This document shows positions 10,215-19,410 of a stretch of DNA of 64,000 nt, piece after piece. A program made the translations under genes and the position numbers. This DNA comes from Phycicoccus endophyticus (GTDB lineage: Bacteria > Actinomycetota > Actinomycetes > Actinomycetales > Dermatophilaceae). Numbering within the stretch: the stretch's first letter is position 1; each line of letters opens with the position of its first letter. The notes beneath the pieces were generated by a model, which saw only the letters and a list, made by a program, of their open reading frames with translations, ran no database searches and was not told the origin of the DNA. The stretch covers positions 167,608 to 231,607 of the forward strand of contig NZ_JAANCN010000004.1 in NCBI RefSeq assembly GCF_011326735.1, in the 5' to 3' direction.

Positions 10215-10646
10215 ATGACCGCGACCGACCTGTTCACCGCCATCGACCACGTCGGGATCGCCGTGCGCGACCTCGACGAGGCCATCGCCTTCTACGAGCG
10301 CACCTACGGCATGCAGCTCCTCCACGAGGAGAGCAACGCCGAGCAGGGGGTCCGCGAGGCGATGATGGGCGTCGGCGACTCCGGCTCGTGCATCCAGCTG
10401 CTCGCGCCGCTCAGCGAGGAGTCGACGATCGCGAAGTTCCTCGAGCGCAGCGGCCCCGGCATCCAGCAGCTGGCCTACCGGGTCGAAAACCTCGACGCCG
10501 TCTGCGCCACGCTGCGCGAGCGGGGCATGCGGCTGCTCTACGACGCTCCCCGGCGGGGTACGAGCGAGAGCCGAGTCAACTTCGTTCACCCCAAGGACGC
10601 CGGAGGGGTCCTCGTCGAGCTCGTCGAGCCGGCAGCGACCCACTGA
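10215..10646 (+). CDS. mce: Methylmalonyl-CoA/ethylmalonyl-CoA epimerase
   Basis: 143 residues of the glyoxalase/VOC fold: two beta-alpha-beta3 modules, first IDHVGIAVRDLDEAIAFYE with metal-binding His, second QLAYRVENLDAVCATL, and GVLVELVEP with metal-binding Glu. It interconverts the (2R) and (2S) forms of methylmalonyl-CoA (and ethylmalonyl-CoA), as needed by the ccr/ecm pathway encoded nearby. Length is typical. The 3' end overlaps the opposite-strand membrane phosphatase-like gene by 71 bases. Confidence 0.93.
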   Translation: MTATDLFTAIDHVGIAVRDLDEAIAFYERTYGMQLLHEESNAEQGVREAMMGVGDSGSCIQLLAPLSEESTIAKFLERSGPGIQQLAYRVENLDAVCATLRERGMRLLYDAPRRGTSESRVNFVHPKDAGGVLVELVEPAATH

Positions 10647-12615
10647 CCGGCTCACCCGCGCCCGCCGCGAGGAGCGGCAGGAGGGCCAGGGCGGCGTAGG
10701 CGGGCACGACGAGCCCGGAGTCGTTGACGGCGAAGCCCACGACCCCGAGCACGAGCGCGGCCCGCAGCACCGTGGCCGGGAGCGACCCGGGTGCCGGCCC
10801 GGCCCGCCAGGCGAGCAGGAGCACCACCGCGCCGAGGGTGATGGCCAGCAGCGGCGGTGACCCGAGGTTGTCGAGGTTCTGGGCCGCCTTGCGCCGGACG
10901 ACGTCGCCGGCACCGCCGTCGAGGACGGTCTGGACGAACTGCCCCAGGTGCGTGCGTGACTCCGCCGGGCGCAGCCAGTCCAGGACGGCGAGGGTCACCG
11001 TCACCGAGACCACTCCCGCCGCCGCGACCGCGGCCCGGACGGGCGTGACTCGCAGCCCACCGACGCCGGCGAGCACGACGAGCCCGCCGAGGAGCAGCCC
11101 GGGGGGTCCCCCGAAGTCGGCCCCGAGGGAGGGATGGCCCTCGAGCACGACGGCGGCGAGGAGCACGGCAGCGGCCAGCCCCACGGCCACCCGTCGCCCG
11201 GGCCGGCGCCAGGCGGCGACCAGCGCCACGACGGTGAGCACGCCGACCCCGTAGAGCGCGAAGCTCGTGTTGCCCAGGCCGTAGAAGCGGCCCGCGACCG
11301 TGGGGTTCTGCCCGAAGACCGAGGCGAGCTGCAGGCGCGAGCCGGTGAGGACGTCACCGCCGAGGACCACGAGGGTGGCCAGGGCGGGCACGAGGGCGGT
11401 CCCGAGGGGGGAGCGGCGCCGGGCCGCCAGCGCGAGGCCGGTCAGGACCGCGACGGCGATCGCGAGCGCTGCGGTGAACGCGACGGCGGGGTGGGCGGCG
11501 TCCCACCAGGGCACGAGGTTGGCGGCGAACGTCGCCGTGGGCACGCAGGCCAGCGCCACACCCGCACCGGCGAGCGGTGCCGGCAGGGCACTCCCCCGGC
11601 GCCACCACCAGGCGGCCGCCCCGAGGCACCAGAGGGCGAAGCCGGCCGCCAGCCACGCGGTGACCTGGGGGCTCACGCTGCGCAGGGTGCCGGCCCGGGT
11701 CTCCAGGCCGACGAGCCGCGCCACCCGCTCGGCCCCGGTCGCGTCGTCCTCGCGTGGCTGGACCGGCCGCCCGGTGAGCCCCGAGTCGTCGACTCCGGAC
11801 CAGGCGAGCAGGCTCGCCGTGAGGTCCTGGAGCTGGACGAGCCCGGGCTGCCGGGTCGACGGCGAGGTGAGCAGCCCGGTCGGGGGCCCGGAGACGAGGA
11901 CCGCGCGGGGGCGCACCGGCGAGGGCCCGTCACCGACACCGGCGACGACGACGCGGGTGTCCGGGCCGGCCGAGCGCACGACCTCGCCGACGAGTGCGTC
12001 GAGCGAGCGCAGTGCCTCGGTGCGCCCCGCCGCGTCGGGCGGCAGCCGTCCGGCGTCGACGAGCAGGAGCGCACAGTCGCTCTCCTGCGGCAGCTGCGAC
12101 GTGTACCGCCGGACGTGCCCGTCGGTGTCGGCCGCCGCGACCGCCGCGCCCGGTCCGACGGCCGCCACGCACCGGCCGGCGTCCTGTAGCCGCCGGCCCA
12201 GCGTGCCGGGGACCGCGTCGTAGCCCGCCGACCGGGCCGCCCGCCGGTAGGAACCCCAGCCCGGGACGCGGCCGTCGACGACCTCGCCGGGCGGGTGGCA
12301 CTCGGCCGACGGGCCGCCGGCCCGGCGGCCCGCGGACAGCGTGAGCCAGCCGTCGAGCGCACACGAGCGCGAGCGCACCCCCCGGACGGTGAGCGAGGCG
12401 AGCGTGCCCTCGTCGGCGAGGGCCTGCAGCTGCGGGGTGACCTCCGGGCGCACGTCGGACCACGCCAGGCCGGCGGCGCCGACGAGCACCACCGTCGGGG
12501 GTTCCTGCTCCCCGCCCGCCCCCGGCGCCGGGGCGGCCTCGGCAGAGCCGAGGCCCACGAGGGCCACGAGCAGGGCGAGGGTGGCTGCGTGCAGCCACCG
12601 CGACCACGCGGTCAT
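10576..12615 (-). CDS. Alkaline-phosphatase-fold membrane protein, function unknown
   Basis: 679 residues. A signal/TM helix at about 5-25 precedes an extracytoplasmic domain (about 38-290) that looks like an alkaline phosphatase-superfamily fold: VVLVGAAGLAWSDV, TPQLQALADEGTLASLTVR, SCALDGWLTLSAG. The C-terminal half (about 330-670) has roughly ten membrane helices (e.g. GGLVVLAGVGG, LLAITLGAVVLLLAW). Such fusions are conserved in actinobacteria without a proven role; cell-envelope work is likely. The start overlaps the stop of the glucoamylase-like gene (ATGA). Its stop lies 71 bases inside the convergent epimerase gene. Confidence 0.78.
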   Translation of the reverse strand: MTAWSRWLHAATLALLVALVGLGSAEAAPAPGAGGEQEPPTVVLVGAAGLAWSDVRPEVTPQLQALADEGTLASLTVRGVRSRSCALDGWLTLSAGRRAGGPSAECHPPGEVVDGRVPGWGSYRRAARSAGYDAVPGTLGRRLQDAGRCVAAVGPGAAVAAADTDGHVRRYTSQLPQESDCALLLVDAGRLPPDAAGRTEALRSLDALVGEVVRSAGPDTRVVVAGVGDGPSPVRPRAVLVSGPPTGLLTSPSTRQPGLVQLQDLTASLLAWSGVDDSGLTGRPVQPREDDATGAERVARLVGLETRAGTLRSVSPQVTAWLAAGFALWCLGAAAWWWRRGSALPAPLAGAGVALACVPTATFAANLVPWWDAAHPAVAFTAALAIAVAVLTGLALAARRRSPLGTALVPALATLVVLGGDVLTGSRLQLASVFGQNPTVAGRFYGLGNTSFALYGVGVLTVVALVAAWRRPGRRVAVGLAAAVLLAAVVLEGHPSLGADFGGPPGLLLGGLVVLAGVGGLRVTPVRAAVAAAGVVSVTVTLAVLDWLRPAESRTHLGQFVQTVLDGGAGDVVRRKAAQNLDNLGSPPLLAITLGAVVLLLAWRAGPAPGSLPATVLRAALVLGVVGFAVNDSGLVVPAYAALALLPLLAAGAGEPVSGSLPARRARRGPLRRPWGERS

Positions 12616-13928
12616 GCGCGGGTCTGCTCGTGGCGGGCGAGGACGACGAGCGCCGCCGTCCAGGCGAGCGGGGCCACCGCCGCCGGACGGCCGTCGTGGA
12701 GCACCTTCTCGGGGAAGGAGCCGGCGGGTGTGCGGTGGCGACCGAGCCAGTCGAGCAGGGGCGTGGCCCTGCTCTCGTACCCGTTGGCCGCCCAGGCGAG
12801 CGCGAACAGGGCCGTCTCCGGCGTCCAGCTGATGCCGTCCTGCTTCCACCCCGCTCCGGGCGCCAGACCGCCCGCGGGGCGGCCCATCGCCGTCTGCGCC
12901 CGGTCGACGGCCTCGATCACGGACAGCCGCGGGTGGCGGGGGCCCACCGGCGCGACGAGGAAGGTGACGGCGGCGTCGGGCAGCCCACCGACCTGGCGCG
13001 GGTAGCCCTGCGCCCCGAACTGCTCGTGCACCGGGCCGTCGAGCTGCTCGGCGGCCTCCCCCGCCTGCTCGGCGAGTGCGCTCTCCCCGACGAGCGGGAG
13101 CACCGCGGCCGCCGCCCGCAGACCGGTGAGCACGACGGCCGCGGTCCCGAGGGTGAGCCGGTCCTCGGCGAGCTCCCAGTAGTCCGAGGACGCGGGCGGC
13201 AGCCCGGTCACCGGGTCGCGGATCGTGAGGAGCAGCCGCGTGCTGCGGGTCAGCATGCCGCTCAGCGGCCCGAGCAGCTGCTCCGCACGGCCCGGGGTCG
13301 CCTCGGCCAGCTCGTGCGCGGCCCACAGGGCCCATCCGGTGCCGTCGAGCTGCATCGGGCGGTCGTCCGGCGCCCTCCCGGTCCGGGTGTCGTAGCGCGC
13401 CTCGAACCACCCGTCCGAGGCCTGCACCCGCTGCAGCCACGCCAGCTGGACCCCGGCCTCCTGCGGGCGACCGAGGCGGGCCAGGGCGGAGACGACGAAG
13501 GCGACGTCCCGGGGCCAGGCGTAGCGCCAGCGCGAGGACCATCCCGCCACGCCGACGGGCAGGCCCACGGTGAGGACCCGCAGGTCGAGCAGGGCCGAGT
13601 GCAGCAGCGCGTCCCCGTCCGCGAGCCGTTGCGTCGCCCAGCCCGCGCAGCCGCGGACCCAGGCCTCCTCCTCGTCGACGAGCCGGGCCCGGCGACGGGC
13701 ACTCGCCAGCACCCTCGTCCCGGGCACCAGCAGGTCCGCGCGCCCGGCGGGCACGAGCTCGCGCACGCCGGGGGCGGCGAGCGCGACCGTGTCGCTGTAG
13801 AGCGGGACGACGGCGTGCCGGGCCCGCGCGAGCGCGGCACCCCCGGCGAGGCCCCCACCGAGGGCCAGCGAGACACCACCGAGGACGATCCCTCGGCGGG
13901 TCACCGGCGCATGCTTCACGACAGGCAC
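12612..13928 (-). CDS. Secreted glucoamylase-like (GH15-related) protein
   Basis: 438 residues with an N-terminal export signal containing a twin arginine (VTRRGIVLGGVSLALGG). The body is an (alpha/alpha)6-toroid: SRWRYAWPRDVAFVVSALARLG resembles the WxxxRD substrate site of GH15 enzymes, then YEARYDTRTG-like repeats and WTPETALFALAWAANG near the C-terminus. Catalytic acid pairs are not certain, so enzymatic activity on glucans is inferred. It is the first gene of a two-gene unit with the membrane phosphatase-like gene (ATGA overlap), suggesting a joint role outside the membrane. Confidence 0.75.
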   Translation of the reverse strand: MPVVKHAPVTRRGIVLGGVSLALGGGLAGGAALARARHAVVPLYSDTVALAAPGVRELVPAGRADLLVPGTRVLASARRRARLVDEEEAWVRGCAGWATQRLADGDALLHSALLDLRVLTVGLPVGVAGWSSRWRYAWPRDVAFVVSALARLGRPQEAGVQLAWLQRVQASDGWFEARYDTRTGRAPDDRPMQLDGTGWALWAAHELAEATPGRAEQLLGPLSGMLTRSTRLLLTIRDPVTGLPPASSDYWELAEDRLTLGTAAVVLTGLRAAAAVLPLVGESALAEQAGEAAEQLDGPVHEQFGAQGYPRQVGGLPDAAVTFLVAPVGPRHPRLSVIEAVDRAQTAMGRPAGGLAPGAGWKQDGISWTPETALFALAWAANGYESRATPLLDWLGRHRTPAGSFPEKVLHDGRPAAVAPLAWTAALVVLARHEQTRA

Positions 13929-13964
13929 GCTATCCCGCGCCCCGCCACGCGCCCACCGACCGCC

Positions 13965-13978
13965 GTGAGCAGGGTCAC
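13965..13978. promoter_or_regulatory. GlxR/Crp-like palindrome upstream of ccrA
   Basis: GTGA-N6-TCAC, lacking the outer T and A of the full TGTGA-N6-TCACA site. It is centred about 65 bases before the likely transcription start (TAGGTT -10 box at 14025-14030). Weak but well placed for an activator. Confidence 0.35.
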
Positions 13979-14024
13979 GGGGTGAGCGCCGTCTCAGCAG
14001 GTACCGGCCGGTAGCGCCGCCCAG

Positions 14025-14030
14025 TAGGTT
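14025..14030 (+). promoter_or_regulatory. Probable -10 box of ccrA
   Basis: TAGGTT about 42 bases before ATG 14073. Unlike many neighbours, this gene has a leader with a clear AAGGAG ribosome site. Confidence 0.45.
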
Positions 14031-14072
14031 CGCGCAGAGCCCCCGAGCCCGACCTCAAGGAGCACGACCCGC

Positions 14073-15413
14073 ATGGACCAGATCCTTCAGGCCATCCTCT
14101 CCGGTGACCGCACCGCCGAGACCTACACGGGCCTCGCCGTCCCCGACAGCTACCGGGCGGCCACGGTGCACAAGGACGAGGTCGACCTGTTCGAGGGGCT
14201 GGCGACCAAGGAGAAGGACCCGCGGCGGTCGCTGCACGTCGAGCAGGTCCCCGTCCCCGAGCTGGCGCCCGGCGAGGCCCTCGTCGCGGTGATGGCCAGC
14301 GCCATCAACTACAACACGGTGTGGACCTCGATCTTCGAGCCGGTCCCGACGTTCGGCTTCCTCGAGCGCTACGGCCGCACCTCGGAGTTCGCCAAGCGAC
14401 ACGACCTGCCCTACCACGTCGTCGGCTCCGACCTGTCGGGAGTCGTCCTGCGCACCGGGCCGGGGGTGACCAAGTGGCGCCCGGGCACCGAGGTCGTCGC
14501 GCACTGCCTCTCGGTCGAGCTCGAGGACGCCGAGGGCCACGACGACACGATGATGGACCCGCAGCAGCGCATCTGGGGGTTCGAGACCAACTTCGGCGGG
14601 CTCGCCGAGCTGGCCGTCGTCAAGGCCAACCAGCTGATGCCCAAGCCGGCCCACCTCACCTGGGAGGAGGCCGCCTCCCCCGGGCTGGTCAACTCCACCG
14701 CCTACCGGCAGCTGGTGAGCAAGAACGGCGCCCACATGAAGCTCGGCGACCGGGTGCTCATCTGGGGTGCCTCCGGCGGGCTGGGCTCGTACGCGACCCA
14801 GATGGCCCTCGCCGGCGGCGCGACCCCCGTGTGCGTCGTCTCCTCACCGGAGAAGGCACAGATCTGCCGGGCGATGGGCGCCGAGCTGATCATCGACCGC
14901 TCGGCCGAGGGCTACCGCTTCTGGAACGACGAGGGCACCGCCCAGGACCCCAAGGAGTGGCAGCGGCTCGGGAAGCGGATCCGCGAGCTCACCGGCGGGC
15001 ACGACGTCGACATCGTCTTCGAGCACCCCGGGCGCGAGACCTTCGGCGCCAGCGTCTACGTCGCGCGCAAGGGCGGGACGATCGTCACCTGCGCCTCGAC
15101 CTCGGGCTACCTGCACGAGTACGACAACCGCTACCTGTGGATGAACCTCAAGCGGATCGTCTCGAGCCACTTCGCGAACTACCGCGAGGCCTGGGAGGCC
15201 AACGACCTGATCGACCGCGGCATCGTCCACCCGACGCTCTCGCGGACCTACCGGCTCGACGAGGTCGGGCAGGCGGCCCTCGACGTCCACCGCAACGCCC
15301 ACCAGGGCAAGGTCGGTGTGCTCACGCTCGCGCCCGAGGAGGGCCTCGGCGTCACCGACCCCGACAAGCGGGCGCGCTTCGAGGCGGAGATCAACCGCTT
15401 CCGCGACACCTGA
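14073..15413 (+). CDS. ccrA: Crotonyl-CoA carboxylase/reductase
   Basis: 446 residues, the key enzyme of the ethylmalonyl-CoA pathway: reductive carboxylation of crotonyl-CoA to (2S)-ethylmalonyl-CoA with NADPH and CO2. It is a medium-chain dehydrogenase with no zinc site; diagnostic stretches are INYNTVWTSIFEPVPTF, VVGSDLSGVV, the Rossmann GASGGLGSYATQMAL and the family-typical FEHPGRETFGASVYV and SSHFANYREA. These distinguish it from ordinary enoyl reductases. AAGGAG lies 10 bases before ATG. Thiolase, dehydrogenase, mutase and epimerase of the same pathway are all within 11 kb. Confidence 0.97.
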   Translation: MDQILQAILSGDRTAETYTGLAVPDSYRAATVHKDEVDLFEGLATKEKDPRRSLHVEQVPVPELAPGEALVAVMASAINYNTVWTSIFEPVPTFGFLERYGRTSEFAKRHDLPYHVVGSDLSGVVLRTGPGVTKWRPGTEVVAHCLSVELEDAEGHDDTMMDPQQRIWGFETNFGGLAELAVVKANQLMPKPAHLTWEEAASPGLVNSTAYRQLVSKNGAHMKLGDRVLIWGASGGLGSYATQMALAGGATPVCVVSSPEKAQICRAMGAELIIDRSAEGYRFWNDEGTAQDPKEWQRLGKRIRELTGGHDVDIVFEHPGRETFGASVYVARKGGTIVTCASTSGYLHEYDNRYLWMNLKRIVSSHFANYREAWEANDLIDRGIVHPTLSRTYRLDEVGQAALDVHRNAHQGKVGVLTLAPEEGLGVTDPDKRARFEAEINRFRDT

Positions 15414-15469
15414 GCGGCGCCGGCGCCCGTGTCCGGGCGCCCCACTAGGGTGTGCCCCGGAGGTGGGAC

Positions 15470-16690
15470 GTGCGACTGACGACGGTCTGGGGGCCGGTCT
15501 CCCGGTGGGGGGACTACCGACGGCGGCAGCGCCGCGCCCTCGAGCAGAGCAACCGCATCGACCGCACCGGCTGGTCCGGGTCCTCCGCCGCCGGAGAGGA
15601 GCATGCCTCGGCCTCGGGCCAGCGGCGCTACGGCGGCCTCGGCGAGCCCCTGAACCGGCACTCCCCGTTCTACATCGGCTTCTTCGGCGCCCTCGGGGCG
15701 CTGCTCGCGTGGGCGCTGTGGACCACCCTCGGCCGGGCGGCGACGGCCATCACCCTGCTGCTCGTCTCGTTCGTGCTCGCCCTCGCCCTCAACCCGATCG
15801 TCGACCGGCTGGCCGCGGGCCGGCGGATGCCGCGGGGAGCGGCCGTGGGCGTGGTCTTCGCCGGGCTCGTTGGGGCGTTCGTCCTCATCGGCCTGGTCAT
15901 CGTGCCGCCGGTCGTCGCCCAGGGCACGGCCCTCGGCGAGCAGACCCCGCAGTACGTCCAGGACCTGCTCGACGCCCGATGGCTGCGCGACCTCGACCAG
16001 CACTACGACGTCGTCGACCGGCTGCGCGAGCAGCTGACGAGCCGGCTGACCGACCAGAGCTTCGTCGAGGGGGTGCTCGGCGGCATCCTCGGCGCCGGCA
16101 TGGCCGTGGTCACCGGCACCTTCCAGGTCCTCACGGTGCTCGTGCTCACCCTCTACCTGCTCGCGTCGCTGCCGGGCGTCAAGAGCGCCGCCTACGCGCT
16201 CGTGCCGGCCAGCCGCCGCGAGCGGGTGGTCTCCCTGTCGGAGGAGATCATGCGCCGCGTCGGCTCCTACGCCATCGGCCAGGTCGCGATCGCCACCCTC
16301 AACGGCGTCGCGTCCTGGGTGATGATGTCGCTCGTCGGCATCCCCTACCCCGTCGTGCTCGCGGTGACCGTCGGCCTGCTCGGTCTCATCCCGATGGTCG
16401 GCGCGACCCTCGGGGCCGGCGTCGTCACGCTCGTCGCGTTCTTCGACGAGCCGCGCAAGGCGCTCATCGCGCTCGTGTACTACGTCGTCTACCAGCAGGT
16501 GGAGAACTACGTCATCGCGCCGCGGGTCATGCAGCGCACCGTCTCGGTGCCGGGCACGGTCACCGTCGTCGCAGCCCTCGTCGGGGGTGCGCTCTTCGGG
16601 GTCCTCGGGGCGCTCCTCGCCATCCCGACGGCTGCCGGGCTGCTCCTGCTCTACCACGAGGTGCTCGTCCCGCGGCAGCGCCGGGCCTAG
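15470..16690 (+). CDS. AI-2E family transporter (UPF0118-type membrane protein)
   Basis: 406 residues with about eight membrane helices. Helix pairs lie at about 65-125 and 140-160, a cytoplasmic loop at about 165-210, and the conserved C-terminal block reads GLLGLIPMVGATLGAGVVTLVA ... YYVVYQQVENYVIAPRVM. The PRVM and QQVEN signatures are those of this family, which exports small solutes; the autoinducer-2 label is historical. Start GTG 15470 has GGAGG six bases upstream, preferred over an earlier GTG at 15452. The stop TAG shares the palindrome CTAG with the convergent gene's stop. Confidence 0.86.
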   Translation: MRLTTVWGPVSRWGDYRRRQRRALEQSNRIDRTGWSGSSAAGEEHASASGQRRYGGLGEPLNRHSPFYIGFFGALGALLAWALWTTLGRAATAITLLLVSFVLALALNPIVDRLAAGRRMPRGAAVGVVFAGLVGAFVLIGLVIVPPVVAQGTALGEQTPQYVQDLLDARWLRDLDQHYDVVDRLREQLTSRLTDQSFVEGVLGGILGAGMAVVTGTFQVLTVLVLTLYLLASLPGVKSAAYALVPASRRERVVSLSEEIMRRVGSYAIGQVAIATLNGVASWVMMSLVGIPYPVVLAVTVGLLGLIPMVGATLGAGVVTLVAFFDEPRKALIALVYYVVYQQVENYVIAPRVMQRTVSVPGTVTVVAALVGGALFGVLGALLAIPTAAGLLLLYHEVLVPRQRRA

Positions 16691-16962
16691 GGCCGAGCGG
16701 CGTGGCGGGCGGCCCAGCAGCGCCCGTGCCAGTGCCGACGCTGCTCCAGGCCGCCGACACCGGTGGCCGGCCAGGCGACGACGTGCGGGGTTCCCGGAGG
16801 GATCGCCTGGTGGCAGCCCGGGCAGCGGTACTCGCGGCTCGAGGTGCTCCCGGTCAGCCGCCGCACGTGCCAGGGCACGCCGCGCCAGACCTCGGTGCGC
16901 ACCTCGCTCGAGCCGGCGAGGGGGCGCCCGAGGTCGCGGCGGCGGCGGTTGGCGCGGGGCAC
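16687..16962 (-). CDS. Small zinc-ribbon-like conserved actinobacterial protein
   Basis: 91 residues. A basic N-terminus (PRANRRRRDLG) and a cysteine cluster YRCPGCHQAI ... RRHWHGRCW suggest a metal-binding knuckle. Homologues are common in actinobacteria, often mislabelled as ATP/GTP-binding proteins, and lack an experimental role. GTG start at 16962 lies just after the dehydrogenase-like gene stop, so they may be co-transcribed. Its stop overlaps the convergent AI-2E gene stop by three bases. Confidence 0.72.
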   Translation of the reverse strand: MPRANRRRRDLGRPLAGSSEVRTEVWRGVPWHVRRLTGSTSSREYRCPGCHQAIPPGTPHVVAWPATGVGGLEQRRHWHGRCWAARHAARP

Positions 16963-16977
16963 CCACCCAGTGTCCGC

Positions 16978-19380
16978 TCACCCCTCGGGCCGGACGGGCG
17001 AGGGGTCCAGGGGCGGGCCGAGGGTGACCCGCGCCGGGTACCTGACCCCGGCGACGTCGACCTCCCACGCCCCCTCGCCCAGCCACGCCGGGGTGACCGG
17101 GACCTCGGCCTCCACCCGCGCCAGCCCCACCGCGGCGCCGAGGGTCCAGCCGTAGGAGCCCGAGCGCACCGCCCCGACGGGCACACCGTCGCGCAGCAGC
17201 ACCTCCCCGTGGAACAGCAGCGGTTCGGGGTCGAGCAGGAGGACCGACACCAGCCGGCGCCGCGGTGCGGAGCCCGCACGCCCGGCCGAGCCGAGGTCGT
17301 CGGTGGTGTCCAGGTCCTCGCCGTACTCGGCACGTCCCTCCTCCAGGCGCAGGCTGTCCAGGGCGGCCAGCCCCACCGGGCGCAGACCGTAGGCCGCTCC
17401 GCAGCCCGCGAGCAGGTCCCACACGGCCGGTGCCGAGCCGGCCGGCACGTGCAGCTCCCACACCGCCCCACCGCCCGCAGCCGCGCGGACGACCAGGGCC
17501 GGCACCCCGGCGACGTCGACCCGACGGGCCGCTCCCGCCGGGAACGCCTCCGGCCCGAACGCGCCCCCCGGCACGGCCGCCGCCAGCACGTCACCGGCGG
17601 CCGGTCCGAGCAGGGCGAGCAGCGCCTCCTCGGTGCCCCGGTCGGTGACCGTCGCCTGCGCCTCGCCGAGGCCGCGCCGGAGCGCGCCGAGCACCCGCCC
17701 GTGCTGGGTGCCGGAGGCCTGGAGGACCAGCTCCTCGGCCGAGAGCCGCAGGACGGCGACGTCGGCGAGCAGGTGCCCGTCCTCGTCGAGCCAGCTGGTC
17801 GAGCAGCGGTGGCCGTCCCGGCTGAGGTCCCCGGCCCCGAGCCGCGTGAGGACGCCGAGCGCGTCCGGACCGCGAAGCGTCAGGCGGGTGAGGAAGGACA
17901 GGTCGGCCAGCCCCGCGGCCTCGCGCGCGGCCCGGTGCTCGGCGGCCCACTGCTCGAACCACGGCGCCCGGCCCCACGTGGGCTCGGCCACCGGGTGCTC
18001 GCCGGGGCCGGCGTACCAGTGAGGCGACTCCCACCCCCCGACGTCGCGCAGGTGCCCACCGGCGGCGACGAGCCGGTCGTGGACCGGTGAGCGGAACACC
18101 CCGCGCGAGCTGCGCAGCTGCGTGCCGGGCGTGTGCGGCGCGTACACCGTGCCGAGGACCTCTTCGGTCCGTGCTCGCCGGTGCTCCGGCGCCAGCTGCC
18201 AGGACCGGAAGCGGGCGACGTCGATCGCGGCCACGTCGACGTCCGGGCGCCCCGCGAGGACCCAGTGGGCGAGGATCCGGCCGAGCCCGCCCGCGGAGAG
18301 CACCCCGACCGAGTTCAGCCCGGCGCACACGAAGTAGCCGTGCACCCCCGGCGCCTCGCCGACGGCCGGCGCGAGGTCCGGCGTGAAGGACTCCGGTCCG
18401 CAGAAGAAGGTCCGGATGCCCGCGGACCCCACGGCGGGCACCCGGCCGAGGGCGCGCTCGAGGAAGGGGGCCACCCGCTCCACGTCGGGCGCCAGGGTGC
18501 CGAAGGAGAAGTCGCGCGGGACGCCCTCGACCTTCCAGGCGGCGGCCCGGGGCTCGAAGAGGCCGACCATCATCCCGCCGCCCTCCTCGCGGTAGTAGCC
18601 GTAGGAGGCCGGGTCCTCGAGGACCGGCAGGTCGGGCGCCACGCCCGCCAGCGGCTCGGTGACGAGGTAGTAGTGCTCCGCGGCCTGGTTCGGGACGACG
18701 ACGCCGCTGGCCTCGGCGAGCTCGCGGGCCCACATCCCGGCCGCGTTGACGACGACCTCGCACTCGATGCTGCCGCGCGCGGTGACCACCCCCGTCACCT
18801 CCTCGAGCGCGCCCCGGCGACGGGTGGTCACCGCCTCGACCGCCGTCCCCTCGACCACCCGCACCCCGAGCGCCCGGGCGCCCTTGGCGAGCGCCATCGT
18901 CAGGTCCACCGGGTTCACCCGGCCGTCGCCGGGGACGTGGAAGGCCCCGAGGAGGTCGTCGGTGCGGGCCAGCGGGAAGAGGTCGGCCACCTGCGCGGGA
19001 GAGACCTCCTCCACCTCGAGGCCGAGCCGGCGCTGGAAGGCGGCCACCCGCCGGTACTCCTCGAGCCGGTCGCGGTCGCTCGCCACCTCGAGCAGCCCCA
19101 CCCGGCGCAGCCCGGTCGGCTGGCCGGTCTCGGCCTCGAGCCGCCCGTAGAGGTCGCGCGAGTCCAGCCGCAGCCGCGTGCTCGTCGCGCTGAAGGTCCC
19201 GAAGCAGGTCATCAGCCCCGCCGCGTGCCACGTCGTGCCCGAGGTCAGCCGGTCGCGCTCGAGGAGGAGGACGTCGCGCTCCCCCGCGTGCGCGAGGTGG
19301 TAGGCGACCGAGGCGCCGATGACCCCGCCACCGACGACGACCACCCGGGCCCGGCTCGGGAGCGGGGCGGTGGTGCTCAC
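16978..19380 (-). CDS. FAD-dependent oxidoreductase/aminomethyltransferase fusion (dimethylglycine dehydrogenase-like)
   Basis: 800 residues. N-terminal DAO-type FAD domain: [21 protein letters not shown] (dinucleotide fold), [12 protein letters not shown] flavin-attachment region, and GHGYF-like closing block [19 protein letters not shown]. From about residue 430 a GcvT-like tetrahydrofolate domain follows ([42 protein letters not shown]). Such enzymes demethylate dimethylglycine or sarcosine-type N-methyl amines and pass the carbon to folate. After [11 protein letters not shown] the usual TPxEAGL...KxxFIG link to the final barrel is missing and the sequence goes straight to RRRLVSVLL, a short deletion relative to what I know of the family. 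Confidence 0.87.
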   Translation of the reverse strand: MSTTAPLPSRARVVVVGGGVIGASVAYHLAHAGERDVLLLERDRLTSGTTWHAAGLMTCFGTFSATSTRLRLDSRDLYGRLEAETGQPTGLRRVGLLEVASDRDRLEEYRRVAAFQRRLGLEVEEVSPAQVADLFPLARTDDLLGAFHVPGDGRVNPVDLTMALAKGARALGVRVVEGTAVEAVTTRRRGALEEVTGVVTARGSIECEVVVNAAGMWARELAEASGVVVPNQAAEHYYLVTEPLAGVAPDLPVLEDPASYGYYREEGGGMMVGLFEPRAAAWKVEGVPRDFSFGTLAPDVERVAPFLERALGRVPAVGSAGIRTFFCGPESFTPDLAPAVGEAPGVHGYFVCAGLNSVGVLSAGGLGRILAHWVLAGRPDVDVAAIDVARFRSWQLAPEHRRARTEEVLGTVYAPHTPGTQLRSSRGVFRSPVHDRLVAAGGHLRDVGGWESPHWYAGPGEHPVAEPTWGRAPWFEQWAAEHRAAREAAGLADLSFLTRLTLRGPDALGVLTRLGAGDLSRDGHRCSTSWLDEDGHLLADVAVLRLSAEELVLQASGTQHGRVLGALRRGLGEAQATVTDRGTEEALLALLGPAAGDVLAAAVPGGAFGPEAFPAGAARRVDVAGVPALVVRAAAGGGAVWELHVPAGSAPAVWDLLAGCGAAYGLRPVGLAALDSLRLEEGRAEYGEDLDTTDDLGSAGRAGSAPRRRLVSVLLLDPEPLLFHGEVLLRDGVPVGAVRSGSYGWTLGAAVGLARVEAEVPVTPAWLGEGAWEVDVAGVRYPARVTLGPPLDPSPVRPEG

Positions 19381-19410
19381 CGGCGTGACCCTACCGCCGG
19401 GTGCCGGCGC

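Noticed and set aside
12616..13542. Upstream extension of the phosphatase-fold membrane protein
   Set aside because: Lies entirely in another frame of the glucoamylase-like gene; the real start has an ATGA overlap and a signal helix.
15316..18090. 924-codon open frame on the plus strand
   Set aside because: Out-of-frame shadow of the AI-2E gene and antisense of the next gene; arginine/alanine/proline-rich with no family.
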